Shown here: positions 54,229 to 64,000 of the stretch, one piece after another
How the letters are laid out: every line of letters begins with the position of its first letter
Numbering within the stretch: position 1 is the first letter of the stretch
DNA from: Ceratodon purpureus
Lineage: Eukaryota > Streptophyta > Bryopsida > Pseudoditrichales > Ditrichaceae
DNA length: 64,000 bases
Assembly (NCBI GenBank): GCA_014871385.1
Contig: CM026421.1
Coordinates: forward strand, 18,402,203-18,466,202
Direction: 5' to 3'
Translations under genes and position numbers: made by a program
The notes under the pieces: model-generated
Databases searched by the model: none
Seen by the model: the letters and a program-made list of their open reading frames with translations, nothing else
Told to the model about the DNA's origin: nothing

Positions 54229-55806
54229 GTCAGATTCATATGCATACGGGTCCACAACTGGAGTAGAGGTCACGTTGATAGTGGTGTCTTCGCCGACTTC
54301 TGGCTTTGGTGTAGAGGACATGTTGGCAGAGGTGTCTTCGCAGGCTTCTGGCTTTGGTGCCGACACATCAAACCTCCATGCTGCCATCCAGCGAGGGTCA
54401 CCTTCTTGTTTGCACAGAGGACACACACGACCTCCTGCAAGAAGCTCTGCCCACAGACACCAAGGGTGGAACAAACAACCACAAGAAAAAGGGAAGACGG
54501 TGTTCGCAACAAACTTGAGGTGGCACCGAGGACAAGGTTTGTCCAGGTGAAGAACAGGGTCTCCACCCGCCTCTCCTCCGTTGTTTCCATCAGGCGCCTT
54601 TGGCTTGATGGAGGCTTGAGCAAGTTTTTCGGCTTTGCACTTCTACTGGAGGTCTGCGATTTCCTTCTCCGCCTTCTTGTACTTCATTGCAGCCACATCC
54701 ACATCTTCCTTTGCTGAAGTCCTGGCGAGGTCAGCCGCATCCCACTCCAAGATGTTTGCTTGAATCTCCCCCCCAACCTTGCGGATCTCCCTATCATTCA
54801 GAATCTTCTCCTCTACATCCCCGGCCCGCTGTAGCTCCTTACTCTTCTTCCGCAAGAGCATTGCATGCTGTTGGAAGCGCTCATCCTCGGCCTCAAAGTG
54901 GCAAATCCTCTCATCCATCTGCAACAGGGATTGCTGCTTCGTCTCTAGCTCTTTCTCTGCAGCTTGAAGCTCGGCTGTCTTACGCACCACCTCCTCGAGC
55001 AATTCTTCGAGCTTAGTGGTAGCACAGCCTTTCGTGTCGCCACCAGTACTTCCTTCTTGGTGCGGTTCCTTGACGTTGCCAACAGAAGCGGCCCCAACTC
55101 CATCACCCCAAGTATCGCATCCTCCATCCTTCAAGAACTCTGCCACCTCCTTGAGAATTCGCTCAACCTGGTAATGGAGAGCTGGGGGTCGCAGCTTCAG
55201 AGGATTTAGGTTTGCATGTTGGAAACGTTCCTCTAGAATCTGAGCCGTTGCCCCAGCCCAATTGACTGGGTGCCCCTCCTTGAAATGGTAAATGCAAGCC
55301 CGCAAGAATGATTGACTGAAGGCCTTGTTGTCCGGAGCTTCCCCATACACCTCCATGTAGCATTGGTTGTACTTCTTCAAGGCTACTTCATCACAGCAGT
55401 CTCTGAAGTAGTGTCGATTTTTGTTGGCACCATCGCCAGGAGGCCATATCTGATCGTACCAAGAGCGAGGCACCATAGCTTCGGTGACCTTGTTGGGCAT
55501 GGGTCCTTCATTGCTGAGCCCGAACGCCTCCACGAAAAAGGTAGGTGGGTACCTGGCGTCGTCCCTCCCCAGCAGCAACGGAGCCTTAGTCTGGAGGCGC
55601 TCACATAGCTTTTGTGGAATCCCATTCAGATTGAAGGGAGTCTCCCACTCATAGCTGGTGATCCCTTCCGGCCCTGGTTCCGTCTTGACCTTCTCTTGTG
55701 CCACGACTTTCCCCTTCACGGAATCGCGCCGCAGCTCCTCCTCTTGTGCCACAGCTTTCCCTTTCACCAAAGATTTGGATCGCCGCTGCACAAATAGGTT
55801 TGACAT
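54229..55806 (-). pseudogene. RING protein gene 1, 5' part (split by element P; also an in-frame TAG)
   Basis: Starts at MSNLFVQRRSKSL. Residues about 50-240 match the N-terminal domain of RING protein 2 (IPP.. WPPG(D/E)GANK, APDNKAFSQ(S/T)FLRAC, NWAGATAQI, LRPPALHYQ). A coiled coil follows (about 260-390). A TAG at 54643-54645 breaks the frame at the coil end, but the same frame goes on into a RING-type finger: CPRCHLKF, CGCLFHPWC and CPLCK. The frame is then cut by element P at 54228. The rest lies at 15611-16393. RING proteins usually act as E3 ubiquitin ligases. With a stop and a 38-kb insertion this copy cannot make the full protein. Confidence 0.75.
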
Positions 55807-55848
55807 TCTGCTGCACAAATAGGTTTATCATCGAATTGCCATTCCCTC

Positions 55849-56660
55849 TTGATCCTAAAAAAATATTTTCTAACTAAACTGGACGTTGCGTCCGATCAGT
55901 AAACTATTATCTCCAGTTAAACACAGAGCAAGAAAACAACATGAACATCCTAGCTGCAGTCACGCCACTGAGTACTGAAGGCAGGCGGTGGCAACAAAGG
56001 TAATAGATTTCTAAACATACCTAGCAGTTTCCTTGAAAGCGTAAGACCCGGCTGCTCCAATTCGAACTCCCCTCGGCCGCCCAAGACCTTTAATCACAAC
56101 AACAACAACAACATTATCAGTCAAGACTCAATCAAATGCAATGTGGCCCATATCAGATTTGTGAGTTCATTGGAAGGGTGTTTCCACCTAGAACTGGCTG
56201 GGTTATCATTCCTACTTGTTTCTAACTATAAAATATTTTCTAACTAAACTAGACATTGCGTCCGATCAGTAAACTATTATCTCTAGTTAAACACATTGCA
56301 AGAAAACAACATGCAGAAATCATTTCACGAGCCATGCACAAATAGGTTTCACATACTGCAACCACAATAGTACTGAAGGCAGGCGGTGGCAACAAAGGTA
56401 ATAGATTTCTAAACATACCTAGCAGTTTCCTTGAAACCGTAAGACCCGGCTGCTCCAATTCGAACTCCCCTCGGCCGCCCAAGACCTTTACATCACAACA
56501 ACAACAACATTATCAGTCAAGACTCAATCAAATGCAATGTGGCCCATATCAGATTTGTGAGTTCATTGGAAGGGTGTTTCCCTAGTTAAACACAGAGCAA
56601 GAAAACAACATGCCGAAATCAATTCACGAGCCATGCACAAATAGGTTTGACATTCTGCAA
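55849..56660. repeat. Two to three direct copies of a repeat of about 360 bp with a tRNA-like box
   Basis: The block from about 55866 (TTTTCTAACTAAACTGGACG) to 56180 recurs at 56230-56578, and a third partial copy starts near 56582. Each full copy contains, on the minus strand, GAGTTCGAATTGG (B-box-like), and is followed by an (AAC)n stretch. This could be a SINE-derived repeat upstream of RING gene 1. No coding potential. Confidence 0.55.
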
Positions 56661-56749
56661 CCACAGCATTACTGAAAGCACAGAAACAAGCTCGCGCACC
56701 TCACGGAATTCGCCCTTCGCAAACCTGGTTCTAAAGTACTATGCTAAAT

Positions 56750-56860
56750 AAAGCAACACACACGGCCAAAAGCCTCTGGTAGCAACACGCACGGCCACAT
56801 TACTCTGGTAGCAACACACACCGCCACAACCCTTTGGTAGCAACACACACGGCCCGAACT
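56750..56860 (+). repeat. Short tandem repeat of about 34 bp
   Basis: Four imperfect units built on TGGTAGCAACACACACGGCC. It lies in the gene-free stretch upstream of RING gene 1. Confidence 0.65.
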
Positions 56861-57164
56861 CAACGCTGTGGTAAAATCCTATATTTATTTAATAATCACG
56901 GCCACAACCCTCTGCTAAACCCTTGACCTAATTCGTGGACGCCCAACCCCTAAAGCTGGGACTTTTTACTTTTTAGAACTTAAAATTAATCAAGCAACAT
57001 TAATCAATCAGGGAAATCAGTACTTTTCTCATTTAGTAATTGCTAAACTACCAAATTCCAAGTAAAAGTGGTTATACGGCTCTTGAGGTTTCACATTGGA
57101 GTCTAAAGCTTAGACCTTGATCCCTTTGGATGTGCTTATATTGTTATACTTTTGGTGAATTTTG

Positions 57165-57283
57165 GCATTGAGATCTTTTAGAAAGATATTTCAGAATTAG
57201 TACTGTTCGGAACTCTGGGAAGTTGAACTGTCCAGGGACTCTTAGATATAGTGAAATGTCAAGGGGCAAAACAATTTACTGAA
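57165..57283 (-). repeat. Inverted copy of the block at 59143-59257
   Basis: Contains TTTGGCATTGAGATCTTTTAG and AAGGGGCAAAACAATTTA, both found inverted at 59143-59257. Pieces of the same block recur at 57556-57603 and 57945-58003. The region 57.1-59.3 kb is therefore a rearranged mosaic of one repeat in both orientations. Confidence 0.6.
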
Positions 57284-57384
57284 GGCAGGCGGTGGCAACA
57301 AATTTGAATTTTTTTAATTTTTTTAATTTTTTCTGTATTTTTATCGACTCAGTTTGGATATAAGTACAATCACAAAGTTTGAAT

Positions 57385-57560
57385 CATCGATGAAAGCCTT
57401 GGTGGCTTGGTGATCCGAGGCTTCGGGTTCGAACTGTCGTGGCAACCCCAGGGTGCTAGTGCCGGGTTCGAATCCACCCTCCGACACCCACCCCACCACG
57501 CTTTCCGATGCGCAGTTGATGGTGCAAATTTTCTTTTTTTTAATTTTTTTGTTTTACTAA
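57385..57560 (+). mobile_element. SINE-like sequence with Pol III promoter boxes
   Basis: TGGCTTGGTGA (A-box-like), then GGTTCGAACTG and, 43 bp later, GGTTCGAATCC, a perfect B box. A T-rich tail follows. It does not fold into a complete tRNA by eye, so a tRNA-derived SINE or tRNA relic fits better than a tRNA gene. It sits between inverted repeat pieces (57165-57205 and 57556-57603). Confidence 0.45.
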
Positions 57561-57884
57561 TTCTAAAATATCTCTCTAAAAGATCTCAATGCCAAAATTC
57601 ACCTGCCACATAAGATGTTTGAAATTACTATGTGTAGAATTTGAAATTACTATATGTAGAATTTTGGAGGTTTAATCTAAACGTGGATGAATTGTAATAA
57701 TGGACTTATGAGAAAGTATATATTGAATACAGTTCTGATAAATCGTAGAGGATGTTGATGCAGAATTTATGTACATTAGCATGCTAAGGCACAAAATAAA
57801 AGTTTGAAACTATTCGAAGAAAATTAGAAAATTTTGAAGTCAGACGAGTCAATAAAAATACAGAATCAGTTTTTACGATACTCA

Positions 57885-58003
57885 TCACTTTAAATTTCAA
57901 GTCAAACATGAATTTCACAACAACCTCCTATGCAGTAATTAATCTAAATAAATTGTTTTGCCCCTTAGAGATGTCACTAAATCCAAGTGTCCCTCGACAG
58001 TTG
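57885..58003 (+). repeat. Direct repeat of about 118 bp flanking an AT-rich ORF (copy 1)
   Basis: Starts CATCACTTTAAATTTCAAG and runs through TGCCCCTTAGAGATGTCACT; the second copy is at 59071-59188. The two copies differ at only a few positions and are about 1.2 kb apart. Confidence 0.75.
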
Positions 58004-58105
58004 GAAACAAAGGCAGACTGTCATCGTTGGAAACAAAGGCAGACTAATTCAAGGCGCTGGAAACAAAGGCAGACTGATTTAAAGGCGGTGGAAACAAGAA
58101 CGGTG
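58003..58105 (+). repeat. Short repeats GGAAACAAAGGCAGACT with AAGGCGGTGG
   Basis: Four tandem-like units here. Related units occur at 59360-59445 (three) and 62505-62595 (two, GGCAACAAAGGCAG form), and single copies at about 55982, 56383 and 57286. Most lie around the RING genes. Confidence 0.6.
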
Positions 58106-58372
58106 GAACCGTGAGGCTCTGTCCCCAATAATGATAGTTTATATATATATTTTTTAAATCAAATTAAATTCAACTTAAAAATAATACAATATTTTATTGA
58201 AATGATTTTATCAAATGATAACTAAGTCATTTCAATTAATGTTTAAAATTTGGTTTTTCAAATTCTCTATTTTTTCTACAGAGGGATTTAACACGTAAAT
58301 TTTAGTTCCTACAAAAAGAGGGGATTTTATTAAACCTTCTACATTAAAAGTATTTCCAATCAAGATTAAATT

Positions 58373-58984
58373 TCAATCTTGTGGTAAATAACACTCTATT
58401 AAGTAATTAAAATTTAATATTCTTCTCTCACTAGAAACGCATTGAACTTCATCTTTAGTAAATATGAGTGGCAACGGTTCACTTAAAAACTTTAATGGAA
58501 AATTTAAAGATGGAGCACTTTTACTTTGGTAAGAAAAAATAAAAATAATTTCGGATTTTTGTTGAAAACATATTGAGTTTTGTTGATTATTATCTTGTAA
58601 AATTTCGCCTTCATGTTGTTTAGGATACCCCCAATTGCCTTGCATTATAATATGTTCATCATTTATTTCAAGATAAGAAAGTATCTCATGTGCAGAGGTG
58701 TCTATTGGCAATAAGAGAATTACATTCCAACGTGAAATTGAAGAAGTCCATCTTTTGAAATTTGTTCCAAATAAAGTATAATCATTCTTGGACCAATGCC
58801 GTCCATTAACTCCTTGGCGTGGTGTATCAAAAACAAATAAAGAATCATTTGAAAGAGCATAGGAAGTTATATCAAAGTTTCCAATTTTTGCAAAAATTTC
58901 AATGGACTTATTTAAAATAGGACTTTGAATTTTCTCATTCCATGTCCAGAAATTAGAAGAACTTGGAACCATTGATTGGTTCAA
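58373..58984 (-). CDS. Orphan AT-rich ORF, 203 aa, unrecognised
   Basis: An intact frame starting MNQSMVPSSSNFW and ending CYLPQD. It uses A/T-ending codons (Asn, Ile, Lys, Ser rich), unlike every other gene in the window. It has Trp- and aromatic-rich segments and reads like a globular protein. It lies between 118-bp direct repeats. I recognise no family. The base composition suggests a different origin, possibly organellar or viral. It could be an internal part of a larger frame, since the sequence to either side is open in places. Confidence 0.45.
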   Translation of the reverse strand: MNQSMVPSSSNFWTWNEKIQSPILNKSIEIFAKIGNFDITSYALSNDSLFVFDTPRQGVNGRHWSKNDYTLFGTNFKRWTSSISRWNVILLLPIDTSAHEILSYLEINDEHIIMQGNWGYPKQHEGEILQDNNQQNSICFQQKSEIIFIFSYQSKSAPSLNFPLKFLSEPLPLIFTKDEVQCVSSERRILNFNYLIECYLPQD

Positions 58985-59070
58985 TAAAAATTAATTTGAT
59001 TTGTAATGATCAGATATGAGTGGAGGAATGTATCTTTCATAATTAGGTAATTCTTTAATTTGTTTAGGTA

Positions 59071-59188
59071 ATCACTTTAAATTTCAAGTCAAACATGAAT
59101 TTCACAACAACCTCCTACGCAGTAATTAATCTAAATAAATTGTTTTGCCCCTTAGAGATGTCACTAAATCCAAGAGTCCCTCGACAGT
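59071..59188 (+). repeat. Direct repeat of about 118 bp (copy 2)
   Basis: Second copy of the block at 57885-58003. Here it continues without interruption into GTCCCTCGACAGTTCAACTT, so this copy may be the less rearranged one. Confidence 0.7.
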
Positions 59189-59850
59189 TCAACTTACCGG
59201 AGTTCCCAACAGTACTAATTCTAAAATATCTCTCTAAAAGATCTCAATGCCAAAATACTTTATGCTTCATCAGAATACTTGGGTAATCATTGTTGATGAT
59301 ATATTGGATCAAGGGGGTGGATCAATGACCAGAAAAAACATAATAGACTGATTCAAGACTGATTAAGGTTGATGGAAACAAAGGCAGACTAATTCAAGGC
59401 GCTGGAAATAAAGGCAGACTGATTTAAAGGCGGTGGAAACAAAGGCTTACACCAAAGTATAATACTGTTCTATACAAGCCGTAAGAAAGGGGATGAAAGT
59501 CAACAGGCTACTCCCAGTACTATTCACCTAGTTGACAACGACTGCCCCACTAAGTCTACGGGGGTCATAGGACTGTCCCAAGCCGAGTCCATCTCGTTGG
59601 CGGCTGCGTTGTGCGCTTCCATCATCTAAATGTACCAACCCTAATTTTTTAAGGTTCAAAACATGGCCTCTTTGTGGTACATCAACCATTCCCGCCAGAT
59701 TTAGTGTTGCTTTGCTCTGAACTGTGTCCACCATTGTTTCCACAGTTGTTTCAATCACCTGCTCTGCATTAGACTTCTAGCTTGCTGCCGCTCCTTGTTG
59801 TCGATCTGGTTGCTGTAGCTTTGTTGTAATCGAGGTAAATAGTTTCCACC

Positions 59851-61877
59851 ATGCCTCCCTTGGGCAAGAGAACCCAACGTCCCAACAGAGGAAAAGCGGT
59901 TTTGCGAATTGAAGCAACTGATCGTGAGGCAATAGTTGTCAAGTCCGAGGTGCCATCACAGTGTCATACAGAGTCTACCTGGGAAGCGCCATTTGACTTA
60001 GAGGGGATTCCAACAGAGTTGAGAGAGAAGCTTGTCCTGGCTGCACCATGCTTGCTGGGTCGATCAGCTGCTGTCCACGACCAAGATTTCTTCCATAGAG
60101 TGGTAGGACTTTGCAAGGAAGGTTGTACGCCCAAAGAAGTCACGGAGAAGATGGTTCCAACAAACACATATGAGGAGACTTGGCCGCCTGGGGAGGGTGC
60201 AAACAAGACGCGCTACTTGCTGGACCGGTGTAAAGACTCCAAAGCAAGGGACTTGTATCTGAGGATGTACCAACGAGTATATGGCGATGCTCCCGACAAC
60301 AAAGCATTCAGCCAAACTTTTCTACGCGCATGTGTGTATTACTACAGTGGTGGGCGAGACAGCAACGTCAACTGGGCTGCTGCAGCTGCAAAGGTGAATC
60401 AAGAACGCCGAGCCCATGCTGCCAACAACCCACAGAAGCTGAGTCCTCCGGCGTTGAAGCAACAGATGGCGGGCATCATCTCGGCGGTGGCAACGTATTA
60501 TCATCACAATGGTGTTGGCACCGGTGCTAGGAAAGTGGATGCATTGCTTAAGGAGTTGCAGTTGCAGACTTCAAAACTCGAGCAGTCTGCATCTGCGCTA
60601 GACAAGAATAAGTTAGCTCACCTCGGTTTGCATGCCCAGATATTGGCGTTGGAAACCGAGGATGAGCGGTTGAACTCTAAGAAGGAAGATCTGCGGAGAA
60701 GAAGCAAGAAGCATGCTACAGCCAGAGAGCTCCAAGAGAAGGCGGATGTAGACAAGGAGCAACGGGAGATCAGCAAAGCAATTGCTGCAAACAACGATGC
60801 ATTGGAGGCCGCCCAAGAGGAAGCAGCAACGCTGGCATCAACCTTAGAGCGCGACAGTTCAGCTTACCGGAGTTCCCAAGAGCAGCTGCGCCAACTCGAG
60901 AAGAATTGTGCATCTGAGAGAATTGCGCAGCATTCTATCAAGCCGAAACGCCCTGTTGGGAAGAATATGTCTGAAGCAGGCGTCCCTCTAAAAATTAATC
61001 TTGACTCAGCGTGTAGATGCTGCGACTACCTCTTTGTTTCAAACTGTGCAGTGCCATATTCATGTGGTTGTTTGTTTCACCCTTGGTGCTTGTTTCCAGC
61101 GCTGATTTCGGGACGTGGCAATTGCCCTCTCTGCGGCAAACTCGGTGATGCAAGTTGGTTGGAATCATGGGGGTTTGATGGGCTGGAGCGCTCTGGTCCA
61201 GTCTCTCGTGACAGCAAAGGCAAATGTCTATCGAGTCCACCAGACTCTGGCTTTGTGAAGCGAATGAGAGAAGGTGCTGGCGATGCTCAAGGTCGACCAG
61301 CTCCAAAGGTGGCCAAAACGAAGGTCAAGGTAAAGGGTCCATCGCCTCAACCACCAATTTCTCCATTTATTCCAGCGTTCCCACGTCCCAAACCACTTGC
61401 TAGCCGACCCGCTGGCAGCATACACAGCGAAGTTGTCAATGTGGCCGTTGCAACCTTGGCGCATCACAGTAAGTTTTAGTGTTTTTTTGCTCCCTGCATT
61501 TTTCAGAATTTTAGCCAAGGTTCTTTTTAGTTTAGTATCATGCTTACAATTTCAGTTATGATTTAATGTGCCGGAATTGTCCATGTGTTCGTTTGGAACA
61601 GCGTTGTCTCTCTAAAGAAATAAGTACTAATGCTAGATGTGTTGCCCTCTAAACAGCAAAACAAAAGCTAGAAGAGTTCAAGAGGGGGCTCCAGGAAGGT
61701 ACAAGCCTTGTTTGGGACGTTGAACCATGCCCAACAGCTGCAGAGGACGTGCCAAGCCGTTCTTCCAACAAGCCAAGTACTGGCAAGTTGCCACCAGCGC
61801 CACATTCCTCCCCAGTGTCACTGGATTTGTTGGTTGAGCAAAGCATATCGACCGTTGAGCAGAGCATATCGACCTAG
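59851..61877 (+). CDS. RING-finger protein gene 2, intact, two exons
   Basis: Exon 1 59851-61468 ends CATCACA/GTAAGT. Exon 2 61657-61877 follows an AACAG acceptor in phase and ends in TAG; about 613 residues. Residues about 45-225 form the N-terminal domain shared with RING protein 1 and with the LTR-encoded ORF (VNWAAAAAKV, KLSPPALKQQ). A long coiled coil follows (about 230-365). Near residues 388-430 is a RING-type finger (CRCC, CGCLFHPWC, CPLCG), then a Pro-rich basic linker and a C-terminal helix. Inferred role: an E3-ligase-like or scaffold protein of a mobile element family, because its only relatives here are transposon-borne. It is flanked by the GGAAACAAAGGCAG repeats on both sides. 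Confidence 0.75.
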
Positions 61878-63000
61878 TGTTTAGTTCAAAGATGTTAGCG
61901 GCCGAGTTTTATTATCATGGCGTTAGTACCAAAGTGGTTGTAGTGTTTATAATAGCTAAGCCTGTACTCCATTCACTTCCTGGCCTTGTGCTGAACATTT
62001 TGATGAAAAAAAAGTTGGCATTTTTTCACAACTTCATGACTTCATGGACGTTTCCACTTCCCCTTTGTTTCCACTCCATGGTCTTTCCACTTCACTCTGT
62101 TTCCACTTCGCTTGTTTCCACTTCACGCGTTACAATTCTACACTCTGTTTCCTCTTCCCGAGCTTACTGACGAATTCATTTAGTTCAGTCTCCATACTAT
62201 GCATTGGAGAATCTTTCAATGAAGGATTTGCGGTGTTCATATGTGCCTGGCTTGTATGATTGTGTTCTTTTATGTTACCCAATGAGTCACAGCCTAGTTT
62301 CTGTTGAATGAGTTTGCAGCTCAAGAATGATACTTTGGAGTTGTTGCTTCACTACTTTAATCAGCCTTTTTTCCGAGGATAGGTGAACTCTAATTGGACA
62401 AGATAAGCGACCAAAGGACCGATTCTAATCACCGTTGACATGCATGCAACTCGCATCGACGTCGTCTAGATGTTGCTAGCAGTTTATATTCTTTGTGTTG
62501 TATTTGCAGGTGGCGGCAACAAAGGCAGATTATTTTAAAGGCGGTGGCAACAAAGGCAGACTGAATTATATTCTCTGTGTTGTATTTGCAGTTTGTTCAG
62601 ATTTCTTGAACACCTGATTCAAAGCGAGGCACATTACATCGTAATTTATGCCACCAATGAAGAAAATATTGAGGTTTGGTTAACTGTGCTGGGGTGATCT
62701 GGTTTTTCTGAATTTGTGTGAACACTGATCGCACATTTTTGTGAACACTGAGAATGGTACAAATAAGCTAATAAAGAATATACAAATTGAAACATGGATA
62801 ATTGGGTAGAAAACAAACGTGTATTTATGAAACCTCCACCATTTAGCTAGAATTCAACCATGGCTGAGCCATAGTTCCTATTCAGCTTGAGATGTATACA
62901 AAACTACCTTTCCAGGTCTACATCTGTTTAACTGCCTCGCGTGTTTACAACGTGTCTACTTAAAAATACACCTGTGGCACTAGCCACTCTAAGCTCAAAA
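61878..63000. other. Region downstream of RING gene 2
   Basis: No gene seen. At 62045-62140 there are repeated GTTTCCACTTC/TTTCCACTT units, the complement-like form of the GGAAACA repeats upstream of the gene. At about 62487-62592 an 81-bp tandem duplication is bounded by TATATTCTYTGTGTTGTATTTG and includes two GGCAACAAAGGCAG units. Confidence 0.5.
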
Positions 63001-63637
63001 CTAGCTGGTAAGTGCTACTATCTCAAAAGTCCACGATGGTAGAACTTGTGATACAGTGTTGGAACCTTCGTGTCTGCGGTTCACCTTGACGTCTGGATAC
63101 CCAACTCGCTTGAGCACAAAGCGGAATTCCTCTGAAGCCACGTTGCCTAAGGTGATAGCAACCTCTCGACGAATATGTGACAACGGCCACCCTCGACCAA
63201 CTTCAAACCGTGCCACTGGCAGTCCTTGAAAAAAACATGGAAGCACCACCATGTCTTCTTCCCGCACTTGGTCAATTAGTTCCCAAGTTACACCATCTTG
63301 CGCCAGACGCTCCCTCCCGTATTTACAGTTCGAGTACAACACTGATCTTCCAACGTGGTACCTGTGCAATAAACACATACGAGAGCTTCACACAAGAGAG
63401 CTTCAGTCATAGCATGCAGAAATGGCATTACAATGGCAACAGCGGCAACAGTGGCAACAAGCATCAAACGATGACAACAGTGGCAACACACCTGAAAGTT
63501 ACAGAAGGTAAGGATATTGTGCACCGCACAATATGCTTACCAAACACCACTTTGGTTTGCCAACCTGAATCCATCAGAGATGTGAACACTTCTTCCGAGG
63601 GATTCTCCACGATATACAACGTGGATGTTCGTCTCAT
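63001..63637 (-). CDS. Unrecognised spliced gene (two exons modelled)
   Basis: First exon from ATG at 63637 (MRRTSTLYIVENPSEEVF) to a GTAAGC donor near 63540. Last exon 63001-63361 after a TTGCACAG acceptor, reading YHVGRSVLYSNCKYGRERL...PVARFEVGRGWPLSHIRREVA... and ending IVALTS at a TAG. The phases of the two exons do not match directly, so a middle exon near 63400-63500 (there is a TTTCAG acceptor) is likely. The second part looks like a small alpha/beta domain, perhaps ubiquitin-like; I cannot name it. A MULE-type terminus begins about 35 bp upstream of the start codon. Confidence 0.4.
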
Positions 63638-63669
63638 AGTGTCTTCAGCTGCAGCAAAAAGGTCTACGA

Positions 63670-64000
63670 GGGAGACTTGTATGCGAGCGGCGAGCGGAGA
63701 GCGGAGAGCAGAGAGCGGAGATTTGGAGAGCGGAGAGCAGAAAATGAAGTCTGAAATCTAAAAACAGTACTTTATTTACTAAAATTAGACACTAAAATTA
63801 GAAAACTGGAATATTCTGAGAATATTCCCCGACTGTTTCCTATTAAAAGCTGAATTTAAGACCTATGACCGTGGAATTTTTTCAAATATTCAGGGAAATA
63901 TATGACATTTTGATCCTATTACCGTTTTATTGTTTTAAATATTTTTGGTGGTGGACAGTAAATTTGACGCATTCCTGTAAATTTCTGCTTGTTATTGATC
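63670..64000 (+). mobile_element. Terminus of a second MULE-family element (continues beyond the window)
   Basis: GGGAGACTTGTATGCGAGCGG followed by GAGCGGAGAGC units and GATTTGGAGAGCGGAGAGC. This matches the left TIR at 38259, including the downstream ACTAAAATTAGA and CTATGACCGTGG blocks. The other end and the target duplication lie outside. Confidence 0.75.

Larger units (their letters stand above)
15054..57746 (-). mobile_element. Candidate outer element carrying the split RING gene (inverted ends)
   Basis: Sequence at 15054-15165 reappears inverted, about 105 bp with few mismatches, at 57620-57746. These inverted ends bracket the split RING gene. Without the nested insertions the unit would be about 4.9 kb. 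No transposase is visible in it, so it could be a non-autonomous element or two inverted copies of an unrelated repeat. The outer end on the left is obscured by the second retrotransposon. Confidence 0.4.

Noticed and set aside
57407-57490. A functional tRNA gene
   Set aside because: B boxes are good, but I could not fold acceptor and anticodon stems by eye; a SINE or tRNA relic is more likely.

Overview
This window is eukaryotic and almost entirely transposable elements. Spliceosomal introns (GT..AG), TATA boxes, long AT-rich spacers, a degenerate plant-type telomere repeat (CCCTAAA) and a Ty3/gypsy retrotransposon primed by a tRNA-Asp-like site point to a streptophyte. A charophyte alga or a bryophyte is my best guess, but the species is not determinable from the sequence. 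I see no convincing ordinary housekeeping gene.

Layout. (1) 1-13160: a Ty3/gypsy LTR retrotransposon on the minus strand. It has 3.65 kb LTRs that each carry a large sense ORF, and its gag and pol are separated by a single UGA-CGG stop. It inserted into a second LTR retrotransposon, of which only the 3' end remains (13162-15053). (2) About 15054-57746: a nested stack. A RING-finger gene on the minus strand (5' part 54229-55806, 3' part 15611-16393) is split by 'element P' (16394-54223, TSD TCTTC). Element P is split by a solo LTR of the same family as (1) (34859-53834, TSD GCTAT). The solo LTR is split by a 15.3 kb Mutator-like element (38259-53545). (3) 57.1-64 kb: a mosaic of short repeats, a tRNA-like SINE candidate, an orphan AT-rich ORF, a second intact RING gene (59851-61877), an unrecognised spliced gene, and the end of another copy of the Mutator-like element (from about 63670).

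The most interesting content is in element P and the Mutator-like element. Each carries a multi-exon gene with the same unusual order: a ParB/DGQHR-like domain followed by a circularly permuted DNA-methylase-like domain whose catalytic motif looks eroded. Each also carries its own family of short perfect palindromes confined to introns, leaders and ends. Element P has about 34 sites with arms TTTAGCTCGA/TCGAGCTAAA, including arrays at 47 bp and about 52 bp pitch. The Mutator-like element has ten copies of an 11+2+11 bp hairpin at about 210 bp pitch inside an intron of the ParB/methylase gene. My inference is that these are paired protein-plus-site systems, analogous to ParB/parS or to transposase with subterminal sites. 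The Mutator-like gene also encodes five RNA-polymerase-II-CTD-like heptads (YxPTSPx), and element P encodes an FCP1/CTD-phosphatase-like HAD protein.

Many of these genes are broken by single in-frame stops or 1-bp shifts, so most copies here are decaying. The intact ones are gag-pol, the LTR ORF of the right LTR and the second RING gene. All splice joins were read by eye and should be treated as models.
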